Assembly (NCBI GenBank): GCA_947487765.1 | Contig: CANKXO010000003.1 | Span: 592,345 to 656,344 of the forward strand | Direction of reading: 5' to 3' | DNA from: an uncultured Pseudomonadales bacterium | GTDB taxonomy: Bacteria > Pseudomonadota > Gammaproteobacteria > Pseudomonadales > Cellvibrionaceae | DNA length: 64,000 nt | Shown: piece by piece, positions 44,331 through 54,697 of the stretch | How the letters are laid out: every line of letters begins with the position of its first letter | How positions within the stretch are numbered: position 1 is the first letter of the stretch | Notes under the pieces: generated by a model | What the model saw: only the letters and a program-made list of their open reading frames with translations | Told to the model about the DNA's origin: nothing | Database searches by the model: none | Program-made: the position numbers and the translations under genes

Positions 44331-44750
44331 ATGCAAGTCGATAAGATGATGACAAAAAAGATTGTCACCGTTGAAATGGATGATTCATTAAATGTTGTCA
44401 AAGAAATATTTGATAATGTGACATTCCATCATTTGCTGGTTATTGAATCGGGCAAGTTGACGGGTATTATTTCAGATCGTGATTTATTCAAAGCCATCAG
44501 CCCTAATCTCGGTACCGTCGCCGAAACTACAAAAGACCTTGCTAACCTTAATAAAAAAGCTCACCAGATAATGAGTCGGCAGCCTATCACGCTAACCGAA
44601 GACGCTAGCGTTTATACTGCAATTGATATTTTTAATGAAAAGGGTATTTCCTGCATCCCCATTGTCGACGCAGAAAATAAACCCTTAGGGATTCTCAGTT
44701 GGCGCGATATTCTAAGAACGTTAGCTGATAATCGAAAACGCAAAGGCTAA
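44331..44750 (+). CDS. Two-CBS-domain protein
   Basis: 139 aa made of two CBS motifs: residues 5-60 (MTKKIVTVEMDDSLNVVKEIF ... LLVIESGKLTGIISDRDLFKAI) and 75-130 (IMSRQPITLTEDASVYTAIDIF ... CIPIVDAENKPLGILSWRDIL). CBS pairs bind adenine nucleotides and usually regulate partner proteins. It stands alone, convergent with ugd, six nt between the stops. Partner unknown. Confidence 0.9.
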   Translation: MQVDKMMTKKIVTVEMDDSLNVVKEIFDNVTFHHLLVIESGKLTGIISDRDLFKAISPNLGTVAETTKDLANLNKKAHQIMSRQPITLTEDASVYTAIDIFNEKGISCIPIVDAENKPLGILSWRDILRTLADNRKRKG

Positions 44751-44755
44751 AAAGG

Positions 44756-46099
44756 TTAATTCGATTTGATTGATTTACCACGACCAATGGCATAATAAGC
44801 CAAACCTCTTTCTTCCATTCGATCAGGGTTATAAAGGTTTCGTCCATCGAAAATAACATTATCAGCGATTTCTGACTGAATAAGGTCAAAGTCAGGCACT
44901 TTGAAATTTTGCCACTCAGTACAAATCACTAAGGCATTAGCGCCTTTAAGTGCCGCTTCCTTGGTACCGACTAATGCTAGATCATCACGTGACCCATAAA
45001 TTCGCTGACATTCTTCCATCGCCTCAGGGTCGAATGCTTGAACGTTAGCACCTGCATCCCATAATGCTTCCATTAAGTTACGACTGGACGCTTCACGCAT
45101 ATCATCAGTCTTAGGCTTAAAGGATAGGCCCCAGATCGCAAATGTTTTACCTTTAACATCACTGCCATAATGACGCTGAATATAGCTAAATAACTTTTGC
45201 TTCTGATTATTATTAACCGCTTCAACCGCCTTGAGAATTTGCGAGTCATAACCCACTTGCTCTGCTGTTTTGACCAAGGCTTGTACATCCTTAGGAAAAC
45301 AAGAACCGCCATAACCACAGCCTGGGTAAATAAAATGATAACCAATCCGTTCATCAGAACCGATACCTTGACGGACCATTTCAATATCAGCCCCTAATTC
45401 TTCCGACAGGCTTGCCATTTCATTCATAAAACTGATTTTAGTCGCCAGCATACAGTTCGCAGCATATTTGGTTAACTCGGCACTGCGAGTATCCATAAAA
45501 ATAATACGATCGTGATTACGGTTAAACGGCTCGTACAACTCACGCATGACTTCTTGAACGGATTCATCGTTATCAGTACCAATAACGATACGATCTGGTC
45601 GCATACAATCACTGACCGCAGCACCTTCTTTTAAAAACTCGGGATTAGACACAACATGGAAAGCAAGGTCGGATTGGCGCTCTGCAAGTACTTCTTTGAC
45701 AGCATTAGCCACTTTTTCAGCAGTACCAACAGGCACGGTTGATTTATCAATGATGATCGCTTCACGTGTCATATAAGTCGCGATTGTTTTGGCAACAGAC
45801 AAGACATATTTAAGATCTGCCGAGCCATCTTCATCGGGAGGCGTACCTACCGCAATAAAATGCACTTCTCCAAACTCAACGCCCTCTTTAGCATCTGTCG
45901 TGAAATGAATACGACCTGCAGCATGATTAGCTTTCACTAAAGGCTCTAGACCTGGCTCGTATATCGGTATATGACCTTTTTTCAAATTATCGATTTTGTT
46001 TTGATCAATATCGACACAATAGACCTCATGCCCCACATCCGATAACACCGCAGCCTGCACCAGGCCAACATAACCAATACCAAAAACCGTTACCTTCAT
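44756..46099 (-). CDS. ugd: UDP-glucose 6-dehydrogenase
   Basis: 447 aa. The N-terminal NAD fold [23 protein letters not shown], the [11 protein letters not shown] region, catalytic Cys in [20 protein letters not shown] near 260 and the C-terminal [16 protein letters not shown] define the nucleotide-sugar dehydrogenase. Oxidises UDP-glucose to UDP-glucuronate for capsule, exopolysaccharide or lipid A modification. The CBS gene is convergent and 5 nt away. Confidence 0.95.
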   Translation of the reverse strand: MKVTVFGIGYVGLVQAAVLSDVGHEVYCVDIDQNKIDNLKKGHIPIYEPGLEPLVKANHAAGRIHFTTDAKEGVEFGEVHFIAVGTPPDEDGSADLKYVLSVAKTIATYMTREAIIIDKSTVPVGTAEKVANAVKEVLAERQSDLAFHVVSNPEFLKEGAAVSDCMRPDRIVIGTDNDESVQEVMRELYEPFNRNHDRIIFMDTRSAELTKYAANCMLATKISFMNEMASLSEELGADIEMVRQGIGSDERIGYHFIYPGCGYGGSCFPKDVQALVKTAEQVGYDSQILKAVEAVNNNQKQKLFSYIQRHYGSDVKGKTFAIWGLSFKPKTDDMREASSRNLMEALWDAGANVQAFDPEAMEECQRIYGSRDDLALVGTKEAALKGANALVICTEWQNFKVPDFDLIQSEIADNVIFDGRNLYNPDRMEERGLAYYAIGRGKSIKSN

Positions 46100-47441
<1,342 letters not shown>

Positions 47442-47472
47442 TGCAAAACCTTTTAAATCTGGAGGGAAGACA

Positions 47473-48324
47473 ATGAGTAGTAAAATTTATTTTAATAATA
47501 AACAAAATAGAGCTTTACAACTCAGTGTGCGTGCGATTTCTGAAGCTTATCGTTTTGTTTCACCTAAAGGCGCAAAAAAGCAATTACGGCGGTTATTATT
47601 AACACCACAAAAACGAAAGCCTGATACGGTGCCCGATAATATTTCCAGTGATGCCATTGAAACACCATACGGCAACATAATGACTTACGCTATTGGTGAA
47701 GGTCCTGAGATATTATTTATTCATGGCTGGTCTGGCTCTGGCTCACAGTTTTTTAGCTTGATGGAAACCGTCGCCAACATGGGTTATCGCGCCATTACCT
47801 ACGATCACTATAAGCATGGCAATAGTGGAGGCAATGAAAATAATTACCCGCTATTTGTGAAAAGTATCGATATGCTTGCTGGAAAACTTTACGACAAGAA
47901 CTCGCTTGCTTGTATTGTCAGTCATTCAATGGGTTGTAGCGCAACTCTAGATCTTTTTAAAGGAAGTACATCTCCACATTTTTTAATTGCACCTTTATTT
48001 AACTTCTATGATGAATTAGAAACACGGGTAACAGGTATCGGCATTTCTCAAAACTTTTTTGATGAAATTGTATCCTCTATTGAAATAGATTATGAGATGT
48101 CAGTTAAAGATCACGATTCACTAAAAGATATCACCCAAATCAAAAGCCCAATACAGATTATTCATAGTCGGAGCGATAAATTTGCTTTACATAAATATAG
48201 CAAAGAGATTGCAGAAAAACACAGTAATATTCAGTTGAATACTATCGATAACATTGGGCACATGCGCATTGTTTCTGTTCCAGAAACTGAAAATACATTA
48301 GTTAACTTCTTAAAAAGTTTATAA
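47473..48324 (+). CDS. Alpha/beta-hydrolase
   Basis: 283 aa. ILFIHGWSGSGSQFFSL near 78 is the oxyanion-hole region; nucleophile elbow SHSMGCSATLD near 155; acidic residue in HSRSDKFALHK near 233; His in IGHMRIV near 261. The N-terminal 60 residues are basic and Gln/Arg-rich. Substrate unknown. GGAGGG lies before ATG, and it follows hemB by 31 nt in the same direction. Confidence 0.85.
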   Translation: MSSKIYFNNKQNRALQLSVRAISEAYRFVSPKGAKKQLRRLLLTPQKRKPDTVPDNISSDAIETPYGNIMTYAIGEGPEILFIHGWSGSGSQFFSLMETVANMGYRAITYDHYKHGNSGGNENNYPLFVKSIDMLAGKLYDKNSLACIVSHSMGCSATLDLFKGSTSPHFLIAPLFNFYDELETRVTGIGISQNFFDEIVSSIEIDYEMSVKDHDSLKDITQIKSPIQIIHSRSDKFALHKYSKEIAEKHSNIQLNTIDNIGHMRIVSVPETENTLVNFLKSL

Positions 48325-48379
48325 GCATTGATAAAACTTTTAACATTAACAATTAACTTAGACAACGGTACGATTAATT

Positions 48380-48763
48380 ATGACAAACAAAGCTATTATT
48401 TCTACTGACCAAGCGCCTGAAGCAATAGGCACCTACTCACAAGCAGTGAAAACGAATAATACCGTCTATATTTCTGGGCAAATTCCTTTAGATCCATCGA
48501 CGATGGCAATGGTAAGTGATGACTTTGCAGCGCAAACACATCAAGTCTTTAAAAACTTAGCCGCTATATGCGAAGCAGCTGATGGCAGTTTGGCTGATAT
48601 TGTTAAATTAAATCTTTTCTTAACTGATTTAAGTAACTTCGCTACCGTTAACGAAGTCATGTCTGAATATTTTGAGCAGCCTTATCCTGCACGCGCAGCT
48701 GTCGGCGTTAAAGAGTTACCAAAAGGCGCTTTAGTTGAAGCAGATGCAATAATGGTTATTTGA
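48380..48763 (+). CDS. ridA: RidA-family reactive enamine/imine deaminase
   Basis: 127 aa. [49 protein letters not shown] and [23 protein letters not shown] carry the family signatures, with the active Arg in PARAAV. Deaminates reactive 2-aminoacrylate and related intermediates that damage PLP enzymes. Convergent with ubiD across a terminator-like hairpin. Confidence 0.95.
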   Translation: MTNKAIISTDQAPEAIGTYSQAVKTNNTVYISGQIPLDPSTMAMVSDDFAAQTHQVFKNLAAICEAADGSLADIVKLNLFLTDLSNFATVNEVMSEYFEQPYPARAAVGVKELPKGALVEADAIMVI

Positions 48764-48790
48764 TTTTATTCTTAGATAATATTTTGGTTG

Positions 48791-48816
48791 CCCACAAAAG
48801 TTTTTATTTTTGTGGG
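48791..48816. terminator. Bidirectional terminator between ridA and ubiD
   Basis: CCCACAAAA (48791-48799) pairs with TTTTGTGGG (48808-48816), loop of 8; T-rich on both strands. The ubiD stop codon is in the hairpin, so it can end both convergent transcripts. Confidence 0.7.
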
Positions 48817-50279
48817 TTAATCCCTAACTCACCCCATATACCATCTATTTTTTCTTTAACTGCCTTATCCATAATAATAGGCGTTCCCCATTCCCTTGTT
48901 GTTTCACCTTCCCATTTATTAGTAGCGTCCAAACCCATTTTAGAACCCAATCCAGAAACAGGGGATGCGAAATCAAGGTAATCAATGGGTGTATTTTCAA
49001 TTAAGGTAATATCTCGTACAGGATCAGTGCGTGTTGTTATTGCCCAAATCACATCTTCCCAATTACGGGCATTCACATCATCATCCGTCACAATAACAAA
49101 CTTGGTATACATAAATTGTCGTAAAAAAGACCACACACCCATCATCACTCGCTTAGCATGGCCGGGGTATTGTTTTTTCATAGTGACAACTGCCATACGG
49201 TAGGAACAGCCTTCTGGCGGCAAATAAAAATCGACGATTTCAGGAAATTGTTTTTGCAAAATTGGTACAAATACTTCATTTAGTGCAACACCTAAAATAG
49301 CGGGCTCATCTGGTGGCCGCCCCGTGTAGGTACTATGATAAATAGGGTTTTTGCGTTGAGTAATGCGCTCAACAGTAAATACAGGGAAAGTATCCACTTC
49401 GTTGTAATAACCGGTATGGTCACCGAATGGCCCTTCTTCAGCCATATCGTCCGGATAGATAAAACCTTCCAATATAATTTCTGCACTAGCAGGAACCTGT
49501 AGATTATTATCAATACATTTTACCACTTCGGTTTTGCCACCCCGAAGCAAACCGGCAAACGCATATTCACTTAGCGTATCGGGTACAGGAGTGACTGCAC
49601 CTAAAATAGTTGCGGGGTCGGCACCCAATGCAACCGCAACAGGATAAGGCTGGCCAGGGTTTTGTTGTTGCCATTCACGAAAATCTAATGCACCACCACG
49701 ATGACTAAGCCAACGCATAATCAAGCGATTTTTGCCAATTACCTGCATACGGTAAATACCAAGGTTTTGCCGCTCTTTATTAGGGCCTTTAGTAATCACT
49801 AGCGGCCATGTAATCAACGGCCCAACATCACCAGGCCAACAGGTCTGGATTGGGTAGCGAGATAAATCAATTTCATCGCCCGTAAATTGCTGCTCTTGGC
49901 AGAGTGCTTTTTTTACCACTTTTGGCGACATATTTAGCACTTGCTTAAAGATAGGCAATTTATCCCAGGCATCTTTCATGCCTTTTGGTGGCTCTGGCTC
50001 TTTAAGCATGGCCAGCAATTTCCCAATATCTCGCAAGGCTTCAACTGAATCAGCCCCCATACCCAGCGCCACACGTTTAGGCGTACCAAATAAATTTGCC
50101 AATACAGGAATGGAATGACCAACAGGATTTTCAAATAATAATGCCGGCCCGCCAGCACGCAATGTGCGATCACAAATTTCTGTCATCTCTAGATTCGGGT
50201 CAACCGGATGGCTTATCCGTTTCAGTTCACCTAAAGACTCAAGCTGTTCGATAAAATCACGCAGGTTTTTATATTTCAT
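48804..50279 (-). CDS. ubiD: UbiD, 3-octaprenyl-4-hydroxybenzoate decarboxylase
   Basis: 491 aa prenylated-FMN-dependent decarboxylase of ubiquinone synthesis. [42 protein letters not shown], the central [25 protein letters not shown] and [15 protein letters not shown] near 285 carry conserved Arg/Glu active-site residues. Needs the UbiX product prFMN, which is not encoded here. Downstream of rho as in Pseudomonas, separated by the rho terminator. Confidence 0.95.
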   Translation of the reverse strand: MKYKNLRDFIEQLESLGELKRISHPVDPNLEMTEICDRTLRAGGPALLFENPVGHSIPVLANLFGTPKRVALGMGADSVEALRDIGKLLAMLKEPEPPKGMKDAWDKLPIFKQVLNMSPKVVKKALCQEQQFTGDEIDLSRYPIQTCWPGDVGPLITWPLVITKGPNKERQNLGIYRMQVIGKNRLIMRWLSHRGGALDFREWQQQNPGQPYPVAVALGADPATILGAVTPVPDTLSEYAFAGLLRGGKTEVVKCIDNNLQVPASAEIILEGFIYPDDMAEEGPFGDHTGYYNEVDTFPVFTVERITQRKNPIYHSTYTGRPPDEPAILGVALNEVFVPILQKQFPEIVDFYLPPEGCSYRMAVVTMKKQYPGHAKRVMMGVWSFLRQFMYTKFVIVTDDDVNARNWEDVIWAITTRTDPVRDITLIENTPIDYLDFASPVSGLGSKMGLDATNKWEGETTREWGTPIIMDKAVKEKIDGIWGELGINPQK

Positions 50280-50307
50280 AAGCGGTTGTTATATAGATTG
50301 TGATAAT

Positions 50308-50336
50308 AAAAAGCCCATCATCTAGATGGGCTTTTT
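50308..50336 (-). terminator. Rho-independent terminator after rho
   Basis: AAAAAGCCCATC (50308-50319) and GATGGGCTTTTT (50325-50336) form a perfect 12-bp stem around a 5-nt loop, giving a T run on the minus strand. It sits between rho and ubiD. Confidence 0.88.
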
Positions 50337-50374
50337 AAGGTACAACAATAAACATATCGGGAAAAAGATATGAG

Positions 50375-51634
50375 CTATTTTCTTTTCATCGACAAGAAGA
50401 ATTCATCGTTCGTTTTAAACCCTTTAAGTTTATCAACGAGAAATTCTGTTGCAGCAACATCTTCCATATCGTTTAACAATTTACGCATAATCCATACGCG
50501 CTGTAGCTCTTCTTCGCTCATTAATAAGTCTTCGCGACGCGTGCCTGAACGACGAACATTAATAGCAGGATAAATACGTTTCTCAGCAATTTTACGATCT
50601 AGGTGTAATTCCAGATTACCCGTACCTTTAAACTCTTCGTAGATAACTTCGTCCATTTTCGAACCCGTATCTATCAATGCCGTAGCAACAATTGAAAGGC
50701 TACCACCTTCTTCGATGTTACGAGCTGCACCAAAGAAGCGCTTTGGTCTTTCCAATGCATGAGCATCAACACCACCCGTCAGTACCTTACCTGATGAAGG
50801 AATGACAGTGTTATAAGCGCGGGCTAAACGTGTAATGGAATCTAATAAAATAATAACGTCTTTTTTATGTTCGACTAAGCGCTTCGCTTTTTCGATCACC
50901 ATTTCCGCCACCTGTACATGGCGCGAAGGTGGCTCATCAAAGGTAGAAGCAACCACTTCACCACGCACCGAACGTTGCATCTCAGTAACTTCTTCAGGTC
51001 GCTCATCAATAAGGAGAACGATCAAATGGCACTCTGGATTATTACGCGTAATCGCCTGAGCGATATGTTGCATCATAATGGTTTTACCCGCTTTTGGCGG
51101 TGCAACAATAAGGCCACGCTGCCCCTTACCAATAGGAGAAATCATATCAATGATTCGCCCCGTTAAATCCTCAGTGGAACCATTACCGGTTTCAAGCTTT
51201 AAACGGTCGTTGGGGAATAATGGCGTAAGGTTTTCAAAAAGAATTTTGCTGCGGGAATTTTCAGGCCGATCAAAGTTAATTTGATTAACTTTTAGCAGTG
51301 CAAAATAGCGCTCACCTTCTTTCGGTGGACGTATCTTTCCAGCAATAGTATCGCCCGTACGCAAATTAAATCGGCGAATTTGACTGGGCGATACATAAAT
51401 ATCATCCGGACCGGCTAAGTAAGAACAATCTGCTGAGCGTAAAAATCCAAATCCGTCCTGGAGAATTTCCAGTACGCCATCCCCGTAGATATCCTCACCA
51501 CTTTTGGCATGGCGTTTAAGAATGTTAAAGATAACATCCTGTTTACGGGAACGGGCCATGTTGTCGAGGCCCATTTCATTGGCAATATTAATCAGTTCTT
51601 CAATAGGTTTTGTTTTTAGATCAGTTAAGTTCAT
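50375..51634 (-). CDS. rho: Transcription termination factor Rho
   Basis: 419 aa, the usual length. N-terminal [22 protein letters not shown], primary RNA site with [23 protein letters not shown], Walker [20 protein letters not shown] near 178, Walker [17 protein letters not shown] near 263, and the secondary-site [20 protein letters not shown] hexameric RNA helicase that ends transcription. It has a long leader (about 250 nt) and follows trxA on the same strand. Confidence 0.97.
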   Translation of the reverse strand: MNLTDLKTKPIEELINIANEMGLDNMARSRKQDVIFNILKRHAKSGEDIYGDGVLEILQDGFGFLRSADCSYLAGPDDIYVSPSQIRRFNLRTGDTIAGKIRPPKEGERYFALLKVNQINFDRPENSRSKILFENLTPLFPNDRLKLETGNGSTEDLTGRIIDMISPIGKGQRGLIVAPPKAGKTIMMQHIAQAITRNNPECHLIVLLIDERPEEVTEMQRSVRGEVVASTFDEPPSRHVQVAEMVIEKAKRLVEHKKDVIILLDSITRLARAYNTVIPSSGKVLTGGVDAHALERPKRFFGAARNIEEGGSLSIVATALIDTGSKMDEVIYEEFKGTGNLELHLDRKIAEKRIYPAINVRRSGTRREDLLMSEEELQRVWIMRKLLNDMEDVAATEFLVDKLKGFKTNDEFFLSMKRK

Positions 51635-52003
51635 AGGTATGTAGTGGTGTCAGTAAAAAAACAGGAGGGTTCGTATATGTTATTAGGGTATTTATCAGTA
51701 ACAAGAAAGTGTTAATCAACGAATCTGTGAGCAATCAGTAATTAATAACAACCGCAAATAAATCATGCAATACTCAACGAGTAGCTCCAAAGGAGAGGGG
51801 AGTAAAAAATGAATTAGTCCGGTGGTTGTAGACTTGGCCCTGAATGTATTTTTAATTAGGGGCGACCACAGTTCAAATCGAATATTTGCAGTATAACGAA
51901 TATTCTGTCTAGCGCAAGCTCTCAACGTAAAAATAATCAGCAACTACAAAGTTTGTTATAGTTTTGTGATAAATAGCTGCTGTGTTTTAGATATTACTAA
52001 CGA
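51635..52003 (-). other. Leader and spacer between trxA and rho
   Basis: 369 nt. Holds the promoter above. A 75-codon open frame (51716-51943) crosses the promoter and has no family resemblance, so it is probably not a gene. CAGGAGGG near 51661, on the plus strand, and the T-rich stretch near 51650 are not clear elements. Confidence 0.5.
51890..51917 (-). promoter_or_regulatory. Likely rho promoter
   Basis: On the minus strand, TTGCGC (51912-51917) and TATACT (51890-51895) are spaced by 16 nt. Transcription would start about 250 nt before the rho ATG, leaving a long leader. Long leaders are used for Rho autoregulation in other bacteria; that role is inferred here. Confidence 0.55.
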
Positions 52004-52330
52004 TTAAAGGTTATCTTTAATGAAGTTTTCTAAATCAGGCTTGGATAAAGCACCTACTGTCTGCGCTTCCATATTACCATTTTTGAATATCATCAACGTA
52101 GGAATGCCACGAATACCGAACTTCGCTGGCGTTTCTTTATTGCCATCGACATCCATTTTACAAATTTTTAACTGCCCTGCATAATCGCCTGCTAGCTGAT
52201 CCAATACAGGTGCAATCATTTTACAAGGGCCACACCAAGCCGCCCAAAAATCAACCAATACTGGCCCTTCTGCGCTAATAACATCATCATTAAAGCTAGT
52301 ATCTGTCACATGCGTGATCGCGTCACTCAT
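52004..52330 (-). CDS. trxA: Thioredoxin
   Basis: 108 aa, the family's length. The redox motif WCGPCKM near 32 is within VDFWAAWCGPCKMIAPVLDQL; FGIRGIPTLMIFKNG carries the cis-proline. Reduces protein disulfides in the cytosol with thioredoxin reductase. The trxA-rho order is conserved in gammaproteobacteria. Confidence 0.97.
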   Translation of the reverse strand: MSDAITHVTDTSFNDDVISAEGPVLVDFWAAWCGPCKMIAPVLDQLAGDYAGQLKICKMDVDGNKETPAKFGIRGIPTLMIFKNGNMEAQTVGALSKPDLENFIKDNL

Positions 52331-52409
52331 AAATTCCTCTCAAAGTCATTATCTAAAACTGATCGGTATAATAAGGATTGTTCATCCGATAGACAAGCAA
52401 TCTAAATAA

Positions 52410-54506
52410 TTATTGTGCTAAATGTGATAATAATTGAGTCTGCACACCAGCTTCTGAGTCACCTCGATTGCGACTATATGTGCCACCTGTATCCAGGCTC
52501 CAGCTCTGCCAGTCATCCTCAAGATAGAGGTCAAGCTCATGAAGTAAACGCTTCTCTAGCACCGTTGTCTCAATTGGGAATCCTGTTTCTACTCTGCGAT
52601 TAAGGTTCCGTTCCATCATATCGGCACTGGCACAATAGAGAGCAGGTTCTGCATTTTTGAAATAGTACACTCGAGAATGTTCTAAGAAGCGCCCTATAAC
52701 AGAGCGTACCCGTATGGTTTCAGAAACCCCCGGAATACCTGGCCGCAAACAACAAATGCCCCTGACGATCAAATCTATTTTGACGCCTGCTTGAGATGCA
52801 CGATACAGAGCTTGGATGATGGAAGGCTCAGAAAGGCCATTGGTTTTAATAACGATATGCGCATCACATTCACCTTTAGCCGCTGTTGCTTCAGCTTCAA
52901 TGAGCTCTATTAGCTTTTGTTTAAGATTGAAAGGAGCATTCAACACTTTTTCCATTTTTTCAGTTTTGCCCATACCGGTGAGCTGATGAAAGACCCGGTG
53001 AACATCCTCGGCAATGACCTGATCAGAGGACAGCAACGAGTAATCCGTATAGACACGGGTTGTACCCGAATGATAGTTACCTGTACCCATGTGGATATAA
53101 CGGACTAATTTTTTGCCTTCACGACGCACAATAAGAAGCATTTTTGCATGGGTTTTATAACCAACAACGCCATAAACCACTAATGCTCCGGCCTCTTGCA
53201 GGCGACTCGCAAGCTCTAAGTTATCTTCTTCGTCAAAGCGCGCCCGCAATTCAATAACCGCCGTGACTTCCTTACCGTTACGTGCAGCTTCAATCAAGGC
53301 AGTCGCAACCGGCGAATGGGTACCTGTTCGATATAGCGTCTGCTTGATTGCCACGACATTGGGGTCTTTGGCTGCCTGATGAATAAGCTCAACCACAGGA
53401 GCGAAGGATTCAAAAGGGTGATACAGCAGATAATCTTTCTTGCTGATACTATCGAAAATATTATCCTTCTGGGTCAAGCCTTTAGGGATACTAGGCGTCA
53501 TCCTCGGGTATTTTAATTCTGGACGATCCACCTTATCCATCACGCCCATCATACGTGTTAAATTAACAGGACCATTAACCTGATACAGATCATCCTCAGT
53601 TAAGCCTGCTTCACTTAATAGGAAATTAACCAGTGGTTCAGGGCAATTATCAGCCACTTCTAAACGTACAGCTCGACCAAATCGACGAGTGTGTAGCTCA
53701 CCTCTCAGTGCTCGCGCCAAATCTTCCACACCTTCATCAAGGTCAAGGTCAGCATTACGAGTAATGCGGAATTGATAACAACCCTTCACTTTCATACCTG
53801 GAAACAGGCGGTGGGCATGAGCATGAATCATCGAAGAGAGGAAAATCAGGCGATCACCCCCATCACTTAACTCTTCGGGCAACTGTACTAACCGTGGCAA
53901 TGAACGGGGAGCAGGAATAATAGCCAAACCCGTATCACGACCAAAAGCGTCTTTACCTTCTAAAGACACAATAAAATTTAAACTCTTATTCACTAAGCGT
54001 GGAAAGGGGTGAGCCGGATCTAACCCAATGGGACTAATAACCGGCAACACCTCTTTTTTGATAAAGCGCTTAACCCATAGCTCCTGCTCAGGCGTCCACA
54101 TATCTCGGGCAAGAAAGAGAATATTTTCTGCCTCTAATGCCGGTAACAAGATCGTGTTGAGCGTTTCATATTGATGAGCGATAGTCTCATGGCAGATCTG
54201 GCTGATTTTGCTTAGTACTTCAGATGCATGCATGCCATCCATACCGCTGGTTTCACGCTGCATTAGTAGATCTTTCTTCAAGTTAGCTACCCGAATTTCA
54301 AAAAACTCATCCAAATTGGAGCTAAAAATCAAGAGAAAGCGCAAACGCTCCAGCAACGGATGATCTTCATCTAATACTTGAGCCAATACTCGCTGATTGA
54401 ATGCAAGATGACTCAATTCACGATTGATATAGTATTCAGGATTATTTAGATCAAAGGCTTGATCGTCACTTTCCAACTGGCTTTCGGGCATAAGAGGGCC
54501 TTCCAT
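52410..54506 (-). CDS. ppk: Polyphosphate kinase 1
   Basis: 698 aa with an AAGG site before the first ATG. N-terminal NPEYYINRELSHLAFNQRVL and SSNLDEFFEIRVANLKK; catalytic PLD-like domains with YGVVGYKTHAKMLLIVRREG (autophosphorylated His near 430) and HMGTGNYHSGTTRVYTD; second His in FLEHSRVYYFKNAEPA. Synthesises polyphosphate from ATP. The exopolyphosphatase gene ppx, which commonly stands next to ppk in relatives, is not in the window. Confidence 0.96.
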   Translation of the reverse strand: MEGPLMPESQLESDDQAFDLNNPEYYINRELSHLAFNQRVLAQVLDEDHPLLERLRFLLIFSSNLDEFFEIRVANLKKDLLMQRETSGMDGMHASEVLSKISQICHETIAHQYETLNTILLPALEAENILFLARDMWTPEQELWVKRFIKKEVLPVISPIGLDPAHPFPRLVNKSLNFIVSLEGKDAFGRDTGLAIIPAPRSLPRLVQLPEELSDGGDRLIFLSSMIHAHAHRLFPGMKVKGCYQFRITRNADLDLDEGVEDLARALRGELHTRRFGRAVRLEVADNCPEPLVNFLLSEAGLTEDDLYQVNGPVNLTRMMGVMDKVDRPELKYPRMTPSIPKGLTQKDNIFDSISKKDYLLYHPFESFAPVVELIHQAAKDPNVVAIKQTLYRTGTHSPVATALIEAARNGKEVTAVIELRARFDEEDNLELASRLQEAGALVVYGVVGYKTHAKMLLIVRREGKKLVRYIHMGTGNYHSGTTRVYTDYSLLSSDQVIAEDVHRVFHQLTGMGKTEKMEKVLNAPFNLKQKLIELIEAEATAAKGECDAHIVIKTNGLSEPSIIQALYRASQAGVKIDLIVRGICCLRPGIPGVSETIRVRSVIGRFLEHSRVYYFKNAEPALYCASADMMERNLNRRVETGFPIETTVLEKRLLHELDLYLEDDWQSWSLDTGGTYSRNRGDSEAGVQTQLLSHLAQ

Positions 54507-54697
54507 AACTGGACCTTATAACGTTATTAAAGAACTTTAGACGACAATAATCTAAGATTGTGACACTTTTGTTGCGAAACCTTTATAACGTTCACCGGTC
54601 TGATAATCTATTGTAATTTATATATCTTTTTACATCTGTATCTATATAAAAGCACAAAGTGATGCTTTAAGACAATTATCCAAGCGGAATGTAGTTA

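Noticed and set aside
51716..51943. 75-codon open frame upstream of rho, possible rho leader peptide
   Set aside because: It contains the likely rho promoter and starts before the transcription start; no resemblance to known leader peptides.
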